NCBI GenBank assembly: GCA_025267735.1
Contig: CM046295.1
Span: forward strand, 19,066,938 to 19,130,937
From: Mactra quadrangularis
Taxonomy: Eukaryota; Mollusca; Bivalvia; Venerida; Mactridae
Direction of reading: 5' to 3'
Length of the DNA stretch: 64,000 nt
The notes below the pieces were generated by a model. It did not search any database. It saw only the letters and a list, made by a program, of their open reading frames with translations, and was not told where the DNA came from. How positions within the stretch are numbered: the stretch's first letter is position 1; each line of letters opens with the position of its first letter. This document shows positions 23,816-34,095 of this stretch, in pieces. The position numbers were made by a program, and so were the translations under genes.

Positions 23816-24089
23816 AAATAACATAAGCAAAAATAAACCAATACTTTGCAAATGAGTGTACTACCCGACACGAAAACCAAAAACGTTCGAGGTTAGTTCT
23901 GTACTTGGAGAAGGAAAAACAACGTTTAGTCATCATCAAATGAAGCGATAAAGGCAACCACTCAAGTGTTTTTTTATCAAAGGTAATGGCATGTTTATCT
24001 CCCCCTTGAAACAAGTGACTTAAATTCTTCAAGATAAGATAAAACAATATTTCCATGATGGAAAACATACTTTGTAATCCTTTTAACTA

Positions 24090-24361
24090 GGTTTAATGCC
24101 GTGCCAACACAATTTTTGTTTTTTTACATAGGCCAGCGCACCTAACCTAGCTTTCCTAGACCCTTGTCTATAACCAGTATTCAGTATTCACCAGCCTTTC
24201 CACAAGGGCGGAAACTTTTCTATATACCTTATTAATGGAGGAAAATTGGCATTATTGTCATATTTTCATGGAAGGATATAACCGCCCCTGAGGGGATTCG
24301 AATCCGTAACCCCTTTCTGGACACTAAATTCGATAGCCCGGCGCGCCACCAACCGTGCTAC
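24090..24361 (-). mobile_element. SINE-A, full length
   Basis: It contains the tail (AGGTTTAATGCCGTGCC), the body (CCAGCGCACCTAACCTAGC, TATAACCAGTATTCA, TTTTCATGGAAGG), the B-box complement (GGGATTCGAATCCGTAACCC) and the A-box complement (GCGCCACCAACCGTGC). An internal CAGTATT duplication occurs near 24176. Confidence 0.85.
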
Positions 24362-24554
24362 AAACAAATAACTTTGGCCTATGTATAAATGACTATGTGG
24401 CAGGATACGTTAATTTTCAAAGTACACACTTTTGTGTGACCTGTATAAACGAACTATTCTATCATCAAAATTCAAAGATAGCGGGTTGGCGATGTTCAGT
24501 ACAAATGAAATTGATAAAGAAACCATCTTAATGTAAACTAAACACTTCACAAGC

Positions 24555-24626
24555 GGGGATGTGGCTCAGTGGTAGAGCGTTCGCTTTGCATGTGAAAGGC
24601 CCCGGGTTCGATCCCCGGCATCTCCA
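24555..24626 (+). tRNA. tRNA-Ala (anticodon TGC), copy 2
   Basis: 72 nt, identical to copy 1, with the TGC anticodon and intact A and B boxes. It is preceded by ACAAGC, which also precedes copy 3. It is followed by ACTTTATCTTTTT, with a T5 terminator about 10 nt downstream. Confidence 0.97.
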
Positions 24627-24657
24627 CTTTATCTTTTTAAAGTTTTGTACAATTAAT

Positions 24658-24842
24658 TTAGCGTCACGCGTTTAGCGTCAATGTTGCAACGTTAAGTGTC
24701 ATTCGATTTCTGTACGACGTTAAGCGTTAGCGTTGCGACGTTTATCGCCAGTTCGATTGCGACGTTTAGTGGCGTTGCGACGTTTAAGGTAAGTGTTGCG
24801 ACGTTTAGAGTCAATTGTGACATTTAGCGGCGTTGCGACGTT
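24658..24842. repeat. GTTGCGACGTTTA minisatellite between two tRNA genes
   Basis: Imperfect repeats of about 20-25 bp on GCGTTGCGACGTTTAGCG fill most of the start of the gap between tRNA-Ala copies 2 and 3. The array ends in a G run (TTTTGGGGGGGGG). On the minus strand it yields an Arg/Asn-rich open frame that is an artefact. Confidence 0.8.
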
Positions 24843-25160
24843 TTGGGGGGGGGCGGATATTAAGATCACGTGACTGGCTTCTTTTGAGAACAGAACAGAA
24901 CGTATCTTTTGTCTCCTGCCCAAGAATTGTATTGTGTACTATAAGCATGCTATATATCATTGCGCACAAAAATAACGTCGTTATTTTGTAAACACTGGAT
25001 TAAAACGATTAAAAACTTTTTTTTACGAATTTTGAATTAGAATGCAGAAGGACTCGGGTCCTAATTCGTTCTATTTTGCCTATAAATGCCATCAGGCCGT
25101 CCTCTCTCTTGTATAAAGTTCTAAAATATTTCCTTTATTATGAAAATATTATCAACAAGC

Positions 25161-25232
25161 GGGGATGTGGCTCAGTGGTAGAGCGTTCGCTTTGCATGTG
25201 AAAGGCCCCGGGTTCGATCCCCGGCATCTCCA
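25161..25232 (+). tRNA. tRNA-Ala (anticodon TGC), copy 3
   Basis: 72 nt, identical to copies 1 and 2. The TGC anticodon and both internal promoter boxes are intact. A T6 run begins one base after the mature 3' end, a strong pol III terminator. It sits about 535 bp downstream of copy 2 in the same orientation. Confidence 0.97.
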
Positions 25233-25879
25233 CTTTTTTATAGTTTTCTTTTCTCGAGGACTTTAAGCTACTGTTTAACTTTTATATTCCGAAAGCGCAA
25301 GTTGTCCTTACAATCTAATAAGCACGACTTCATCGTTGTGTGTTTTACCGTTTTGATATTAGTTGTGAATTTACTCAACTTTAATCTCGCGTAAAACCGG
25401 ATCTCACGTGAAATCACGATAACGACTGATAATCTCTAGGCCAAAATCCAACCTCGCAAAGCATCAAGATATTTTATGAAATTAAAATGACATATAGTTT
25501 ATCTAAACACAAATGTAATAAGATGATATTTAATCTTATTTGAAATGTTATAAAAGTTAAACATTTGAAAAAAAATGGCATTTTATCAAATTACAGAATG
25601 GTCACGTGACAAAATGGCTGCCAAAAGTTCTCCAAACGCTGCCATTCATTTCAGACTGCTAGCTTTGTATTTATTCCAAGGCACACACAAAAACGGAACA
25701 GAACTCCCCTACACGTGACTTGGAAAGGCAGAAACACCGTATCGACACGAAATAAATGAGATTCCTAATTTATTTTATTTCTAAATATCATTCAGCAAAA
25801 TCGGAACCACGCGCACAAGCGTATGCAAACATACAAAACACGTGTATGAGTGTACAACTTTGGACGAGATGTTCATCGT
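25233..25879. other. Intergenic DNA, nothing recognised
   Basis: AT-rich sequence with no supported gene or repeat. Confidence 0.4.
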
Positions 25880-26147
25880 AGGGGCGGATCCCGGATTTCT
25901 AGGGGGGTGTCCGAACTTCCAAACCACAACCACATTATGCACTTTCTTTAGAAAAATGCAAAATATTAATATATGTAATGAAAACTACATTACCATTGAG
26001 TCTATGTTATGCAACGAGAAAATTGCTTCATGCCACTTAAAAATGACTTAAAGGCAAGAAATACACTTATGGACAGGTACATTTTGGAAATTCTAGGGGG
26101 GTTCGGACCCCCCTCCCCCTGACACCCCCCGCTAGATCCGACTATGC
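25880..26147 (+). mobile_element. GGGGCGGATCC-type MITE, copy 3, with possible TSD
   Basis: It starts AGGGGCGGATCCCGGATTT and ends CTAGATCCGACTATG. CATCGT precedes the left end and follows the right end, a likely target duplication. The interior (CCAAACCACAACCACATTAT, GAGTCTATGTTATGCA, GTACATTTTGGAAATTC) matches copies 1 and 2. Confidence 0.75.
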
Positions 26148-26213
26148 ATCGTCATAGACACAATTTATAAAATCTAAGTACTGATAGTGAGAGTAGATTT
26201 TTCTCTATTTTTT

Positions 26214-26487
26214 TTGTTTGGGTTTAACGCCGTAGCAGCACATTGTATCACGGCGGTAAGTCAAGCTACAGATGCTTCATGGAAATGCTAAATCTCTAGG
26301 CCCATATTTCCGTCAGTGACTGACTTCTGCCCTAGATGATTTACAATCAGTGGTAGGAGGAAGAATGGCCTTAGATTTTTTTTTCATGACTAAGCTCCAA
26401 GAAAGTATGGCCCACCCGGTAATCGAACCAACGATCCCACGACCAGGTAGACTTGTGCGTCATTGACCGAGCTAGTTAGCCGGGTGG
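26214..26487 (-). mobile_element. SINE-B, full length
   Basis: It runs from the tail (TTTGGGTTTAACGCCGTAGC) through the core (CATATTTCCGTCAGTGACTG), the B-box complement (CCGGTAATCGAACCAACGAT) and the A-box complement (GACCGAGCTAGTTAGCCGG). Confidence 0.85.
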
Positions 26488-26580
26488 CTCTTACAATATC
26501 TCTTAATTATTTATAACATTTAAAATTCTTTACATTAGCACTGTTGGTTGTTACTTTAAAATTCAAAGCTTTAACCGAAC

Positions 26581-26663
26581 CACAGGCGATCTTTGTCTCT
26601 GAGTCTTATACAGATGTATGTATACAATGTATGTATAAGAGTCACAGAGGAAGATCGCCTGTG
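26581..26663. other. Compact ~80-bp hairpin
   Basis: CACAGGCGATCTT at 26581 is the exact inverse of AAGATCGCCTGTG at 26651, and TCTTATACA pairs with TGTATAAGA further in. A 10-bp imperfect segment lies between. The loop is about 17 nt. It could be the palindromic core of a MITE or a structured small RNA. No expression evidence is available. Confidence 0.55.
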
Positions 26664-28072
26664 AACCAAACTCGTACTCTAATTCGTTTCAAAGAAAAAC
26701 ATATTTCAAATATTATGATCCAGCGTTATGACGTCACAATGTGTTGAAAGGGTGCCCACGCATTTATTGCCATGGGTACCGTCTGTTACTAAAAAGTAAA
26801 AATATTCCCACCGTTTTGTAGCTTATTTAATTCGAAGTTCAGACGTAATGATTAGTTTTACCATCTTCGTGGGAAAAGGTCACGTGACTGAAACGTGACG
26901 TCACGATGTTCGACATCGATAAAAACCAAATCAATCTGAGTATGTAGACACTAAAGTTCAATTATCTGCTCATTTGGAACTCCCTCGGCGATTAACGTAT
27001 ATGTATTTGTAATAAAGTTTCTACGAAAAGACAAAATAGTTCCGATTATAAACTGTTATCGCACTCTTTTATGGGTCATCGCAGAACTTGAAGATTATCT
27101 TTCTCGGCATTATTGGGATTAAATCACACGCCTGCAGCACCCTCTGTCGAGTTACGTTTTCTCAGAAAGCGTTAAATTGATTAACGTGCCATAAAGAATC
27201 TCACATTTCCACCATTATTGACTATAGTGACGTCACAAAATTATGTCCGGTCTATAACCCAGTAAAACCGTCCATAAAACGGTCGAAACGATTAAAACGG
27301 TTGAAAACTTCAACGCGGTGATGCTAAATTCTCTCACGGAAAGGATAAAAACGCGAACTATGAATTTCTACTCCGCATTGGACAACGTTCGGTTCGCTGT
27401 AAATTTTTTTTTCCTCAGACAAATTGCTTTTGGCCACTCGGTGAGAAAATATGCAGTGCTAGCCATTAATATTTAAAATTCTTTGTGTGCATATACCGGC
27501 GCTCGCATAAAACTGTCTTTTTTGTTTCTCTCCCAAAATGTAATATTTATAATCCAATTAAAACCCAGCTTTTGTGCTTGTTTTCATAATTGCAACTTTT
27601 TCGTAATTTTCTAAACTCTGTTACAGCCCCTAATTCGCCAATTTATCTACGGGTGGGTGACCCTTTAATTAAAAATGCACTTCCTTACAATTTTCGGTGC
27701 ATTGACGCTGCGCTCTAATTAAGGGACCTAATTAGGGGTTCGCTCACCAATTACATCATTAGGTTGCGACTCCCACAGAATTTTGTGAGATTTTCAGACA
27801 TGATTTTGACGCAGTGTTGTGTTAAATAAGGGTCCTGGCCCCTAAGTTATATGTTCTATCTTAATCAACATTAGCTCCTTTTTTGTCCCTGTTATTTATG
27901 GTTATGTCACCAAAAAGGGGCTGCTTAAACAATTTTTCTCAGTTATTATGTGAAAATTGGAATTTCCGCAGATCATTAGGGGTCGGGTGTAAAACATAGT
28001 CTGTAATTCAAAGGAACTATTATAAGTCTGTCGAAAGAAGATTTTTTGTTTATTTTTATTTTTTTATTTATT
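26664..28072. other. Intergenic DNA, no gene seen
   Basis: It contains a CRE-type GTGACGTCACG near 26898 and AT-rich sequence. No exon or known repeat was recognised. Confidence 0.4.
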
Positions 28073-28262
28073 GGAGTTAACGCCGTATCAACACAATTTA
28101 GTTCATTTCACGGCGTCCAGCGCACCTAACCTAGCTTTCCTGGACCATTGTCTATAACCAGTACTCACCTACCCTTCCACAAGGCCGGAAACTTCTCCAT
28201 ATTGTCTAATCAATGGAGGAAAATCGACATTATTGTCAAATTTTCATGGAAGGGTATAACCT
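28073..28262 (-). mobile_element. SINE-A, 5' end lost at a junction
   Basis: The tail and body (GTTAACGCCGTATCAACAC, CCAGCGCACCTAACCTAGC, TATAACCAGTACTCACC, CATGGAAGGGTATAACC) are well preserved up to CTCCCCGGGTGG. There a SINE-B copy in the same orientation replaces the tRNA head. Confidence 0.85.
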
Positions 28263-28455
28263 CCCCGGGTGGTCTAACACTGTAGTAACACATTGTATAG
28301 GTCATATCACGGCAGTCAGTAAAGAAAGGCTAAATATCTGGATTAAGCAGTTAACCAGATACTAGGCGCATGTATCCACCAGTGACTGACAAATGCCCTT
28401 CATGATTTAGAATCAGTGGTAGGAGGGAAAACGGCTGTATAATTTTTTTCATGAC
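28263..28455 (-). mobile_element. SINE-B fragment fused to SINE-A
   Basis: It begins TCTAACACTGTAGTAACAC directly at the SINE-A breakpoint, continues through GGCAGTCAGTAAAG and ACTAGGCGCATGTATCCACC, and ends in TTTTTTTCATGACTTAT without a tRNA head. Confidence 0.75.
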
Positions 28456-28594
28456 TTATTAATAATTAAAAATGGGACCATTTCAGTTCTAGCCCTTGTC
28501 CCTTTAAGCTTCTTGCTCGCAGATATTGGTCATTTTTCCGATGATTAAAAATTAATCAGTAAAATATGTAGAGCCTGTTTTCAGTTTTAGTCAT

Positions 28595-28655
28595 GTAGGA
28601 CAGTTTTTAGTCACTGACAGAAGTATGTGCCTAGTAACTGGTTGAATCTAAATCC
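28595..28655 (+). mobile_element. SINE-B core fragment
   Basis: TAGGACAGTTTTTAGTCACT followed by GAAGTATGTGCCTAGTAACTGG is the SINE-B core on the + strand. Only about 60 bp remain. Confidence 0.5.
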
Positions 28656-28681
28656 AAAGATATCGTAACTGCTTAAAATAA

Positions 28682-28850
28682 GGGGTCCCTTTAAAGGCAA
28701 TGTTTCGACACCTTTGGGGATGTATTAAGGGCCCTTTAAAGGTGATGTTTCGACACCTTTGGGGAATTGTCTGGTTAACAGTGGCGTTATGTTACACTGT
28801 TCAGGACAAGTCCGGTTAACAGTAGCATCGTGTTATACTGTTCAGGACAA
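28682..28850. repeat. Two adjacent tandem dimers (47 bp and 41 bp)
   Basis: The TGTTTCGACACCTTTGGGGA unit occurs twice at a 47-bp spacing (about 28682-28765). It is followed at once by a different unit, GGTTAACAGTGGCGTTATG, repeated at 41 bp (about 28768-28850). Both pairs are slightly diverged. Confidence 0.75.
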
Positions 28851-29119
28851 CAACTTTAAATATCAAATTAATAAAAACAAATGTAAAAAATAAAGTCAAA
28901 TCATGAACTAAGATTAATATAGGTCTTATAAACTTGATATATGAAAACCAAATGCATAATCACATTATATAACATCATGCATAATGAATTTTATTTTGTT
29001 CTGTGTTATTTTATATATTTATGGTGGTGGGTTTTTACTTATTTAGTTTTTATTATTTATCTTTTGTACAACGCCATTGAAAATGTAATATAAAAATAGG
29101 CGTTTAATCAAATGAAGAA

Positions 29120-29218
29120 GTTTAAGTTTTAAGTTTAAAGATTAGCCTTTCATGGAACGATGTATAGGTTGACTGACAGCCGTAATATGACCTATATAAT
29201 TGTTGCTACTGCATCAAA
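29120..29218 (+). mobile_element. SINE-B 3' fragment
   Basis: AGATTAGCCTTTCATGGAAC, then GTTGACTGACAGCCGTAATA, then GCATCAAACCCAACAAA is the 3' end of SINE-B on the + strand. Confidence 0.65.
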
Positions 29219-29314
29219 CCCAACAAATACCCCAAAAAATTAATTGTAAGCTTTTACTTGAGTTGTGAAATTCGGTTGCGTGAAATGTTTGCTTTGAAAA
29301 TTCCATACTACCTG

Positions 29315-29425
29315 TAGCCTGTTCAATTACCCTAAACGTTCCAAAACGTTCCGTAACGATACATTCGGAACTCCCTGTTCGGACAAAACGTGTCAGTTGT
29401 GACTGAATTGCAATTTCGGACAAAC
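29315..29425 (+). mobile_element. Foldback family G, one arm
   Basis: TGTTCAATTACCCTAAACG, then TTCCGTAACGATACATTCGG, then AACTCC is the terminal arm also seen at both ends of 35350-35705. The downstream part (CAGTTGTGACTGAATTGC) also occurs near 52584. Confidence 0.55.
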
Positions 29426-29473
29426 TACTTTTGACCCATTTAATACATTCAAGTACGTCATACATGAACAGCA

Positions 29474-29693
29474 GCGTGTTCAGTTACCCTGAACGTTCTA
29501 AAACGTTCCGTAACGGAAGTCTCGGAACAGCTCAACCCATAGACAACTCAACCCGAGACAACTCAATCTCCTATACTAACAGATTGAGTTGTTCCAACTT
29601 TGAGTTAAGTATTGCCCGGGTTGATTTGTCTACGGATTGATGAGTTCTCCCGCATCCGTAACGTTAGCTGACAGTAGTTACGGAACACGGGGC
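29474..29693 (+). mobile_element. Foldback family F (GAGTTG boxes), copy 1
   Basis: The outer ends GTGTTCAGTTAC and GTTACGGAACAC are imperfect inverted repeats. The interior is a string of CAACTCAA/TTGAGTTG boxes (ACAACTCAACCCGAGACAAC ... AGATTGAGTTGTTCC), so it can fold extensively. Copies at 35951-36172 and 51161-51366 are in reverse orientation. Confidence 0.75.
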
Positions 29694-29950
29694 TGTTTTT
29701 TTACAAATGACGTCACATAGATGACGTAAACAAGTCACTCAGCACATTGATTGCGTCATGAATATCATAAAAGCAAAGGTCAGCTGAACGTGACCCTTAT
29801 TGTGGGGGCTGCAAGACCATCTCTAGTTTTATACATTTTGTAAACACAATGGAAAACCAACGATCATTTTCCAAAAAGACGATTTTGACGTAAATGACGA
29901 CTTGGAACAGTAGCACATTGATAAAGAAAAGTGTTCGTATGGTTTTCCAG
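29694..29950 (+). mobile_element. Flank shared with 35700-35947 (inverted)
   Basis: A long stretch (CATTGATTGCGTCATGAATA, AACGTGACCCTTATTGTGG, CAATGGAAAACCAACGATCA, AGTAGCACATTGATAAAG) is almost identical to the reverse complement of 35700-35947. Together with copy F1 this makes an inverted duplication of about 480 bp separated by about 6 kb. Confidence 0.8.
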
Positions 29951-30699
29951 GGTGTAGGCGAAAAAGTATAAATCTAGTGTTGGAGATGCGATGCGCAGCA
30001 AAAAACCCCACAATTTTCAGCTTAGAATTGAGTAGGTGGGTACAATGTATTTTGAAATTCAGGCAACAAATAAGATAGTTACAGCTCTTTAAAACTCTGA
30101 GTCGAGGCGGATTGTTCACTATTTTCATCTTGAAGCCGTAACATCTGTGACGTCATAGTCACGTGGTATTACCACCTTGTATTAGTTGTTTTGGTCTGAC
30201 AAGAAATTTCCCGAGTCAGATTTTTTTTTCGAACTGGTATGTTAACTCTCTTTATCTTCCTTTAAAAATCTTAAATGACCTCAAGTGACCCGAAAAACTC
30301 ATGAATATTAATGATACACGGTGCGTGTAATTTGTAACAGCGTGAGGATCACTCTATTTCGACACAAAACATTGAAAATTAAAATAAACGGACTTTTAAT
30401 GAGGTGCATGAAAATAACTTTAGCGTGAAGCTCCCTTTTTATCGTCAAATCGTGGCGAATAATAAATTCACAAATTTAGATTATTTTAACTGATAGCGAT
30501 TTCTATAAAGTTAGCGTCGAACAAAAATATAAAAAGTCTTATTGATACTACATGTATGTATATAATATTTTTCCTGACAAAGGGGTTTCAATGGATATTT
30601 GAAAATTGAAATGCTGGACCGAATTGCCCTAAAACTGGTACAGGGATGTACAAAGGAGTTTGAAATTAGTTTACAAAGATGCTATCACTTAACCTCATT

Positions 30700-30769
30700 T
30701 AATGGTGTCCTGTTATGGCCAACATGTTGTTCCTCTGTCACACGATACAAGAAGAATAAAAAATACGAA
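30700..30769. other. Lead-in to minisatellite
   Basis: Non-repetitive sequence. The short open frame beginning at 30599 enters the array and is not considered a gene. Confidence 0.3.
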
Positions 30770-31142
30770 ATGGTGCGAAAAACACGACAATTTGACGTAG
30801 TAACACGGCGAAATGGTGCGAAAAATACGACGAAATCGTGCAAAAATTCGGCAAATCAGTGCAAAAATACGACAAAATGGTGCAAAATACGACCAAACGG
30901 TGCGACAACACGACAAATTGGTGTAAAGAAACGGCGAAATTGTGCCAAAAACGACGAAACCGTGCGATTTTACCACAAAACGGTGTAAAATACGATGGAA
31001 CGGTCCGAAAATTCGGCAAAATAGTGCGAAAAACGACAAAACAGTGCCAAAATGTGATAAAAATATGTGAAAGTACGGCAAAATTGTGCAACATATGATA
31101 AAATTGTGTGAAAACAATAGAAGCACAACAAAACGGTGAAAA
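30770..31142. repeat. 20-21-bp minisatellite AAATGGTGCGAAAAATACGAC
   Basis: About 17-18 diverged units built on AAACGGTGCGAAAAATACGAC fill the segment. Because the unit is rarely interrupted by stops, open frames of 86-147 codons appear on both strands. Their Asn/Thr/Lys- and Phe/Cys/Arg-rich products follow the period and are not proteins. Confidence 0.9.
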
Positions 31143-31761
31143 AAAAAACGATACACGTGCTGTTTTATCTCCCCTCTCGAATAATAAAATCGTTTTTTGA
31201 CCGTTAGTGCGAAAGAGCGTGAAATCGCAATGGCTCTAACGCGACTCCGTACTTTTTAATAAAATTGTCCCTATCGACGAAATCATTTATGAAAGTCGTT
31301 CCGTACTAGACACAGAGATATTTAAAATCAATTTAAATGCTGAAAAGATATGAATGTATTAATTTTGATTGACCCTCGAGATAGTAAACAAGTCAACAGG
31401 TCCCTAGTTTATTTAAGGTAATGTAGATTTCAGTTTTCAGCGATATTAAAAATGTTTTAATTTTGCTTTGTAGAAACTACATGTCGTATTATAGGTCATG
31501 CGTGTTTATGTACTTTAAGCAAGACTATCTACTGAATTTACAAGTTAAATAAATTGACGACTTTTATATTAATTTTGTAGATACATGTATACTAAACAGA
31601 GTCACGAATACTGCCCAGCGTTCAGTTACCGCGAACGTTACAAAACGTTTGGAGACATTTTAAGATTATAGGCCAACTAAATAGCTTTTGTCTCAAATTT
31701 CATAACTGTTTATTTTGCAATGCTTTTGTAGTTTTACATTATGTCTTTGTTATCATTATAA
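31143..31761. other. Intergenic DNA, nothing recognised
   Basis: AT-rich. AAACTACATGTCGTATTATA and GTCATGCGTGTTTATGTACTTT near 31470-31515 recur at about 37830-37880, so one small dispersed repeat is present. Confidence 0.4.
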
Positions 31762-32142
31762 TCTATACTATTAAATTTGCGATTTTCCTTTTTTGTGGAA
31801 GAAACTGCGCAGCTTTGAATAAATCTTTTGTTTGTCGCTGGAGCACCTATATACCGGCATATCAAGTTGACAATTCTTTTTTGACAAAGCCTCTTGATAT
31901 TTGCAAAAACTGCCAAAAATCAACAAAAATAGTGGGTTATTTTGTGTCTAAAAATAGTTCTAGATAAAACTAAAAATAGACCAAACTCCCCGCAGCGGTT
32001 ATTTCCCTTTATTAAATCAATAACCACTGTCACCACAAGTAAATTCGTCACTCAGAGAGCCGAATATTTTTTTCCTGTTTCGAGGAACAGTTTCGTGAAC
32101 TGTCATTACCTAAAGCCCGTGCTTGCACGGGCTCCCGTCTAG
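31762..32142 (+). mobile_element. Complete non-autonomous Helitron
   Basis: The element begins TCTATACTATTAAATTTGC after a host A. It ends with a perfect GC-rich hairpin (GCCCGTGCTTGCACGGGC, 32115-32132), six bases, then CTAG (32139-32142), followed by a host T. A 5' TC, a 3' subterminal hairpin, a CTRR end and insertion between A and T are the diagnostic marks of Helitrons. At 381 bp it has no Rep/helicase gene and depends on a partner element. There is no target duplication, as expected. Confidence 0.8.
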
Positions 32143-32419
32143 TTACATGTATATCTGAGACTGCAAAAATAGCATAAAAGCTATGTTATGGAAAAGAATT
32201 ACAATAAACATGGCTTTGGGGGCTTTAGAATGTCAGATGCTGAATCTTATAACTGTGTTGCATTCATGAAATTTGTTTTCATTTCATCACAAACCATACA
32301 TAAATATATTAAAAATAATGATTCAGTAAAAATAAACATCAAAATTCAAGAATTGTAGAAAATTACTTTTGTCTCCAAACTTTTGGTGGGTACTGTATAT
32401 TCATTGTATCTATATGCAT

Positions 32420-32872
32420 TAGGGGTGTAACAATACGGAAAAAACCGTATTGCAATATATTGCAATATACGAAACCCGTATTGCAATATATTGCAATATA
32501 TTGCAAAACATATTTTTACATGCATAGCATAAATTAATGCACACGCATCGTCTTAATTTTATCAACGTATATGTACATAGATATTTGTATTTTCAAATGA
32601 TCAACACGTATTACGCAAATGTTTGAATAAGTTAGAAAAAAGGTTTTAAATGGACTTTCGAAGATAATTATTCTCTCACTTTTTGAAAAATATTTCAAGT
32701 TTCCGAACACATTTTAACATTAATTCAAACATTTAAATTTCAGACTCTGATAAAAACAATCAGTATGGAACATAACTAGAAAAACCGGTTCAGAAAAAAA
32801 CGAACCGGTTAAAAACCGTCAGAAGTCGTATTGCAATATTAACCGGTATATCGGTTAACCGTTACACCCCTA
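32420..32872 (+). mobile_element. hAT MITE (TAGGGGTGTAAC), copy 1, 8-bp TSD
   Basis: The terminal repeats TAGGGGTGTAAC and GTTACACCCCTA are bounded by a perfect 8-bp duplication ATATGCAT (32412-32419 and 32873-32880), the hallmark of the hAT superfamily. At 453 bp it carries no transposase. The subterminal regions repeat CGTATTGCAATAT on the left and AACCGGTATATCGGTTAACC on the right. Confidence 0.9.
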
Positions 32873-32879
32873 ATATGCA

Positions 32880-33318
32880 TTGTGAATCAAGTAATAATTA
32901 CAAAAAATAGTTAGTTAAGAGGATAAACTCTTGAAATTTACTGGCGAAGTACTATTGAATGTAGGGCTGGGTATCTCCAGTCGAGATTATATATTTAATT
33001 GATATATCTAGTTTTATGATGCAACGCTATGCCTCAATAACGTAAGTGGTGTAACAAAAATCAAAGTCTTAGATGTCACGCATGCTCGTGAAATTATAAA
33101 ATTAATTTTACTTATTAGCTTAAATAAACTGAAATAGTTAGTTTTGTTCTAAAATAAAATTCAGCACATCTATAGGAAGGGTAACCAAAAACAATGTCAA
33201 TTAAAAATGCTTATTATTTGTTATTTTTTTAGTCCACGTTTCGATGTATAAAAAAGGCTTTGTAATTCATAATTATATACAATTATTATAAAATAAATAA
33301 ATAATAAAAATAAAAATT
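32880..33318. other. AT-rich DNA with a possible MITE end
   Basis: GTAGGGCTGGGTATCTCCAG at 32961 resembles the left end of another TAGGGCTG-type MITE, but no right end was found. Confidence 0.3.
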
Positions 33319-33415
33319 ATGGCAGTGACTGGGTTTGAACCACCAATGTTTAGTTTTGAACTATATTATGTTTTTTCTATTTCCAACCATTTAGCCGACT
33401 GCGCTATTACGGGTC
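33319..33415 (-). mobile_element. tRNA-like sequence (SINE head)
   Basis: On the minus strand TAGCGCAGTCGGCTAAATGG (A box) and GGTGGTTCAAACCCAGTCAC (B box) are present, but they lie about 30 nt too far apart for a tRNA. The acceptor ends do not pair. The insert-like stretch TTGAACTATATTATGTTTT also occurs at 23104, so it belongs to a dispersed repeat. Confidence 0.4.
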
Positions 33416-33736
33416 ATAATATTATACAGATTAGCTAACATATATATACTTAAAAGGGTCACTTCATAAATACTAAATTCCGTCCCCTAGATATTCATAT
33501 TGAAATGGGAAACTGTATTTCTCATGTTTATAAAATTAATAAATGCAAAGAAATTGATAATTTCATACAGGATAAAAACATATTCATGTTACCAGAGAAG
33601 TTATAATATAGAAAGTGTTCGTTTTAATTTATTAGACATGTTTAAAACTTTAGACGTGTGCTTTTGCTACAAACCAAATTATAGTTATTAATATTGTGTA
33701 TAAAGGTTCAAGATTGAAGTGTTGTAGTTCGGTGCA

Positions 33737-34010
33737 AACCGTACTGCTTTGGTTCCGTTTTTAACGGTATCGAGGCACATTTTTTGTGTTTGACTCTGTC
33801 GAGTTGAACATACAGTCCCTTTAGGGACTATTTGGGAAGAGTAGTCTCCCCTTTATTGGGAACTGCTTTTCAAACCGTTTTAACTCTTTTTCTAAGGAGT
33901 AAAAGCGATTTTTGTGTTCAACTCTCATGAGTTGAATACCCGTTCCCCTGGGTGGGAAATAAAGGGTTGAGTAGTTCCCCTTGCTAGGGGAATTTCGCTC
34001 CTTTGGGGTT
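33737..34010 (+). repeat. Hairpin-rich tandem dimer (~137-bp units)
   Basis: Two tandem units start AAACCGT at about 33737 and 33874. Both contain ATTTTTTGTGTTTGACTC or its equivalent and then several short perfect dyads: AGTCCCTTTAGGGACT, CAACTCTCATGAGTTG and TTCCCCTTGCTAGGGGAA. It leads directly into the G-rich array at 34096. No open frame spans it. It may be the leader of an unknown mobile element. Confidence 0.6.
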
Positions 34011-34095
34011 CCCTAACTCTGTTGCTTACAGGATTGAGGGGCTCCCGTCCTCTTAGTGGGACAATATGGGTTGAGGTGGGACTATACCGGGGAGG

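Noticed and set aside
30713..31156. 147-codon Phe/Cys/Arg-rich minus-strand frame
   Set aside because: It lies in the 20-21-bp minisatellite; period-driven composition and no exon context.
33319..33415. Intron-containing tRNA gene on the minus strand
   Set aside because: A and B boxes are present, but the acceptor ends do not pair and the inserted segment recurs elsewhere, so it is a repeat.
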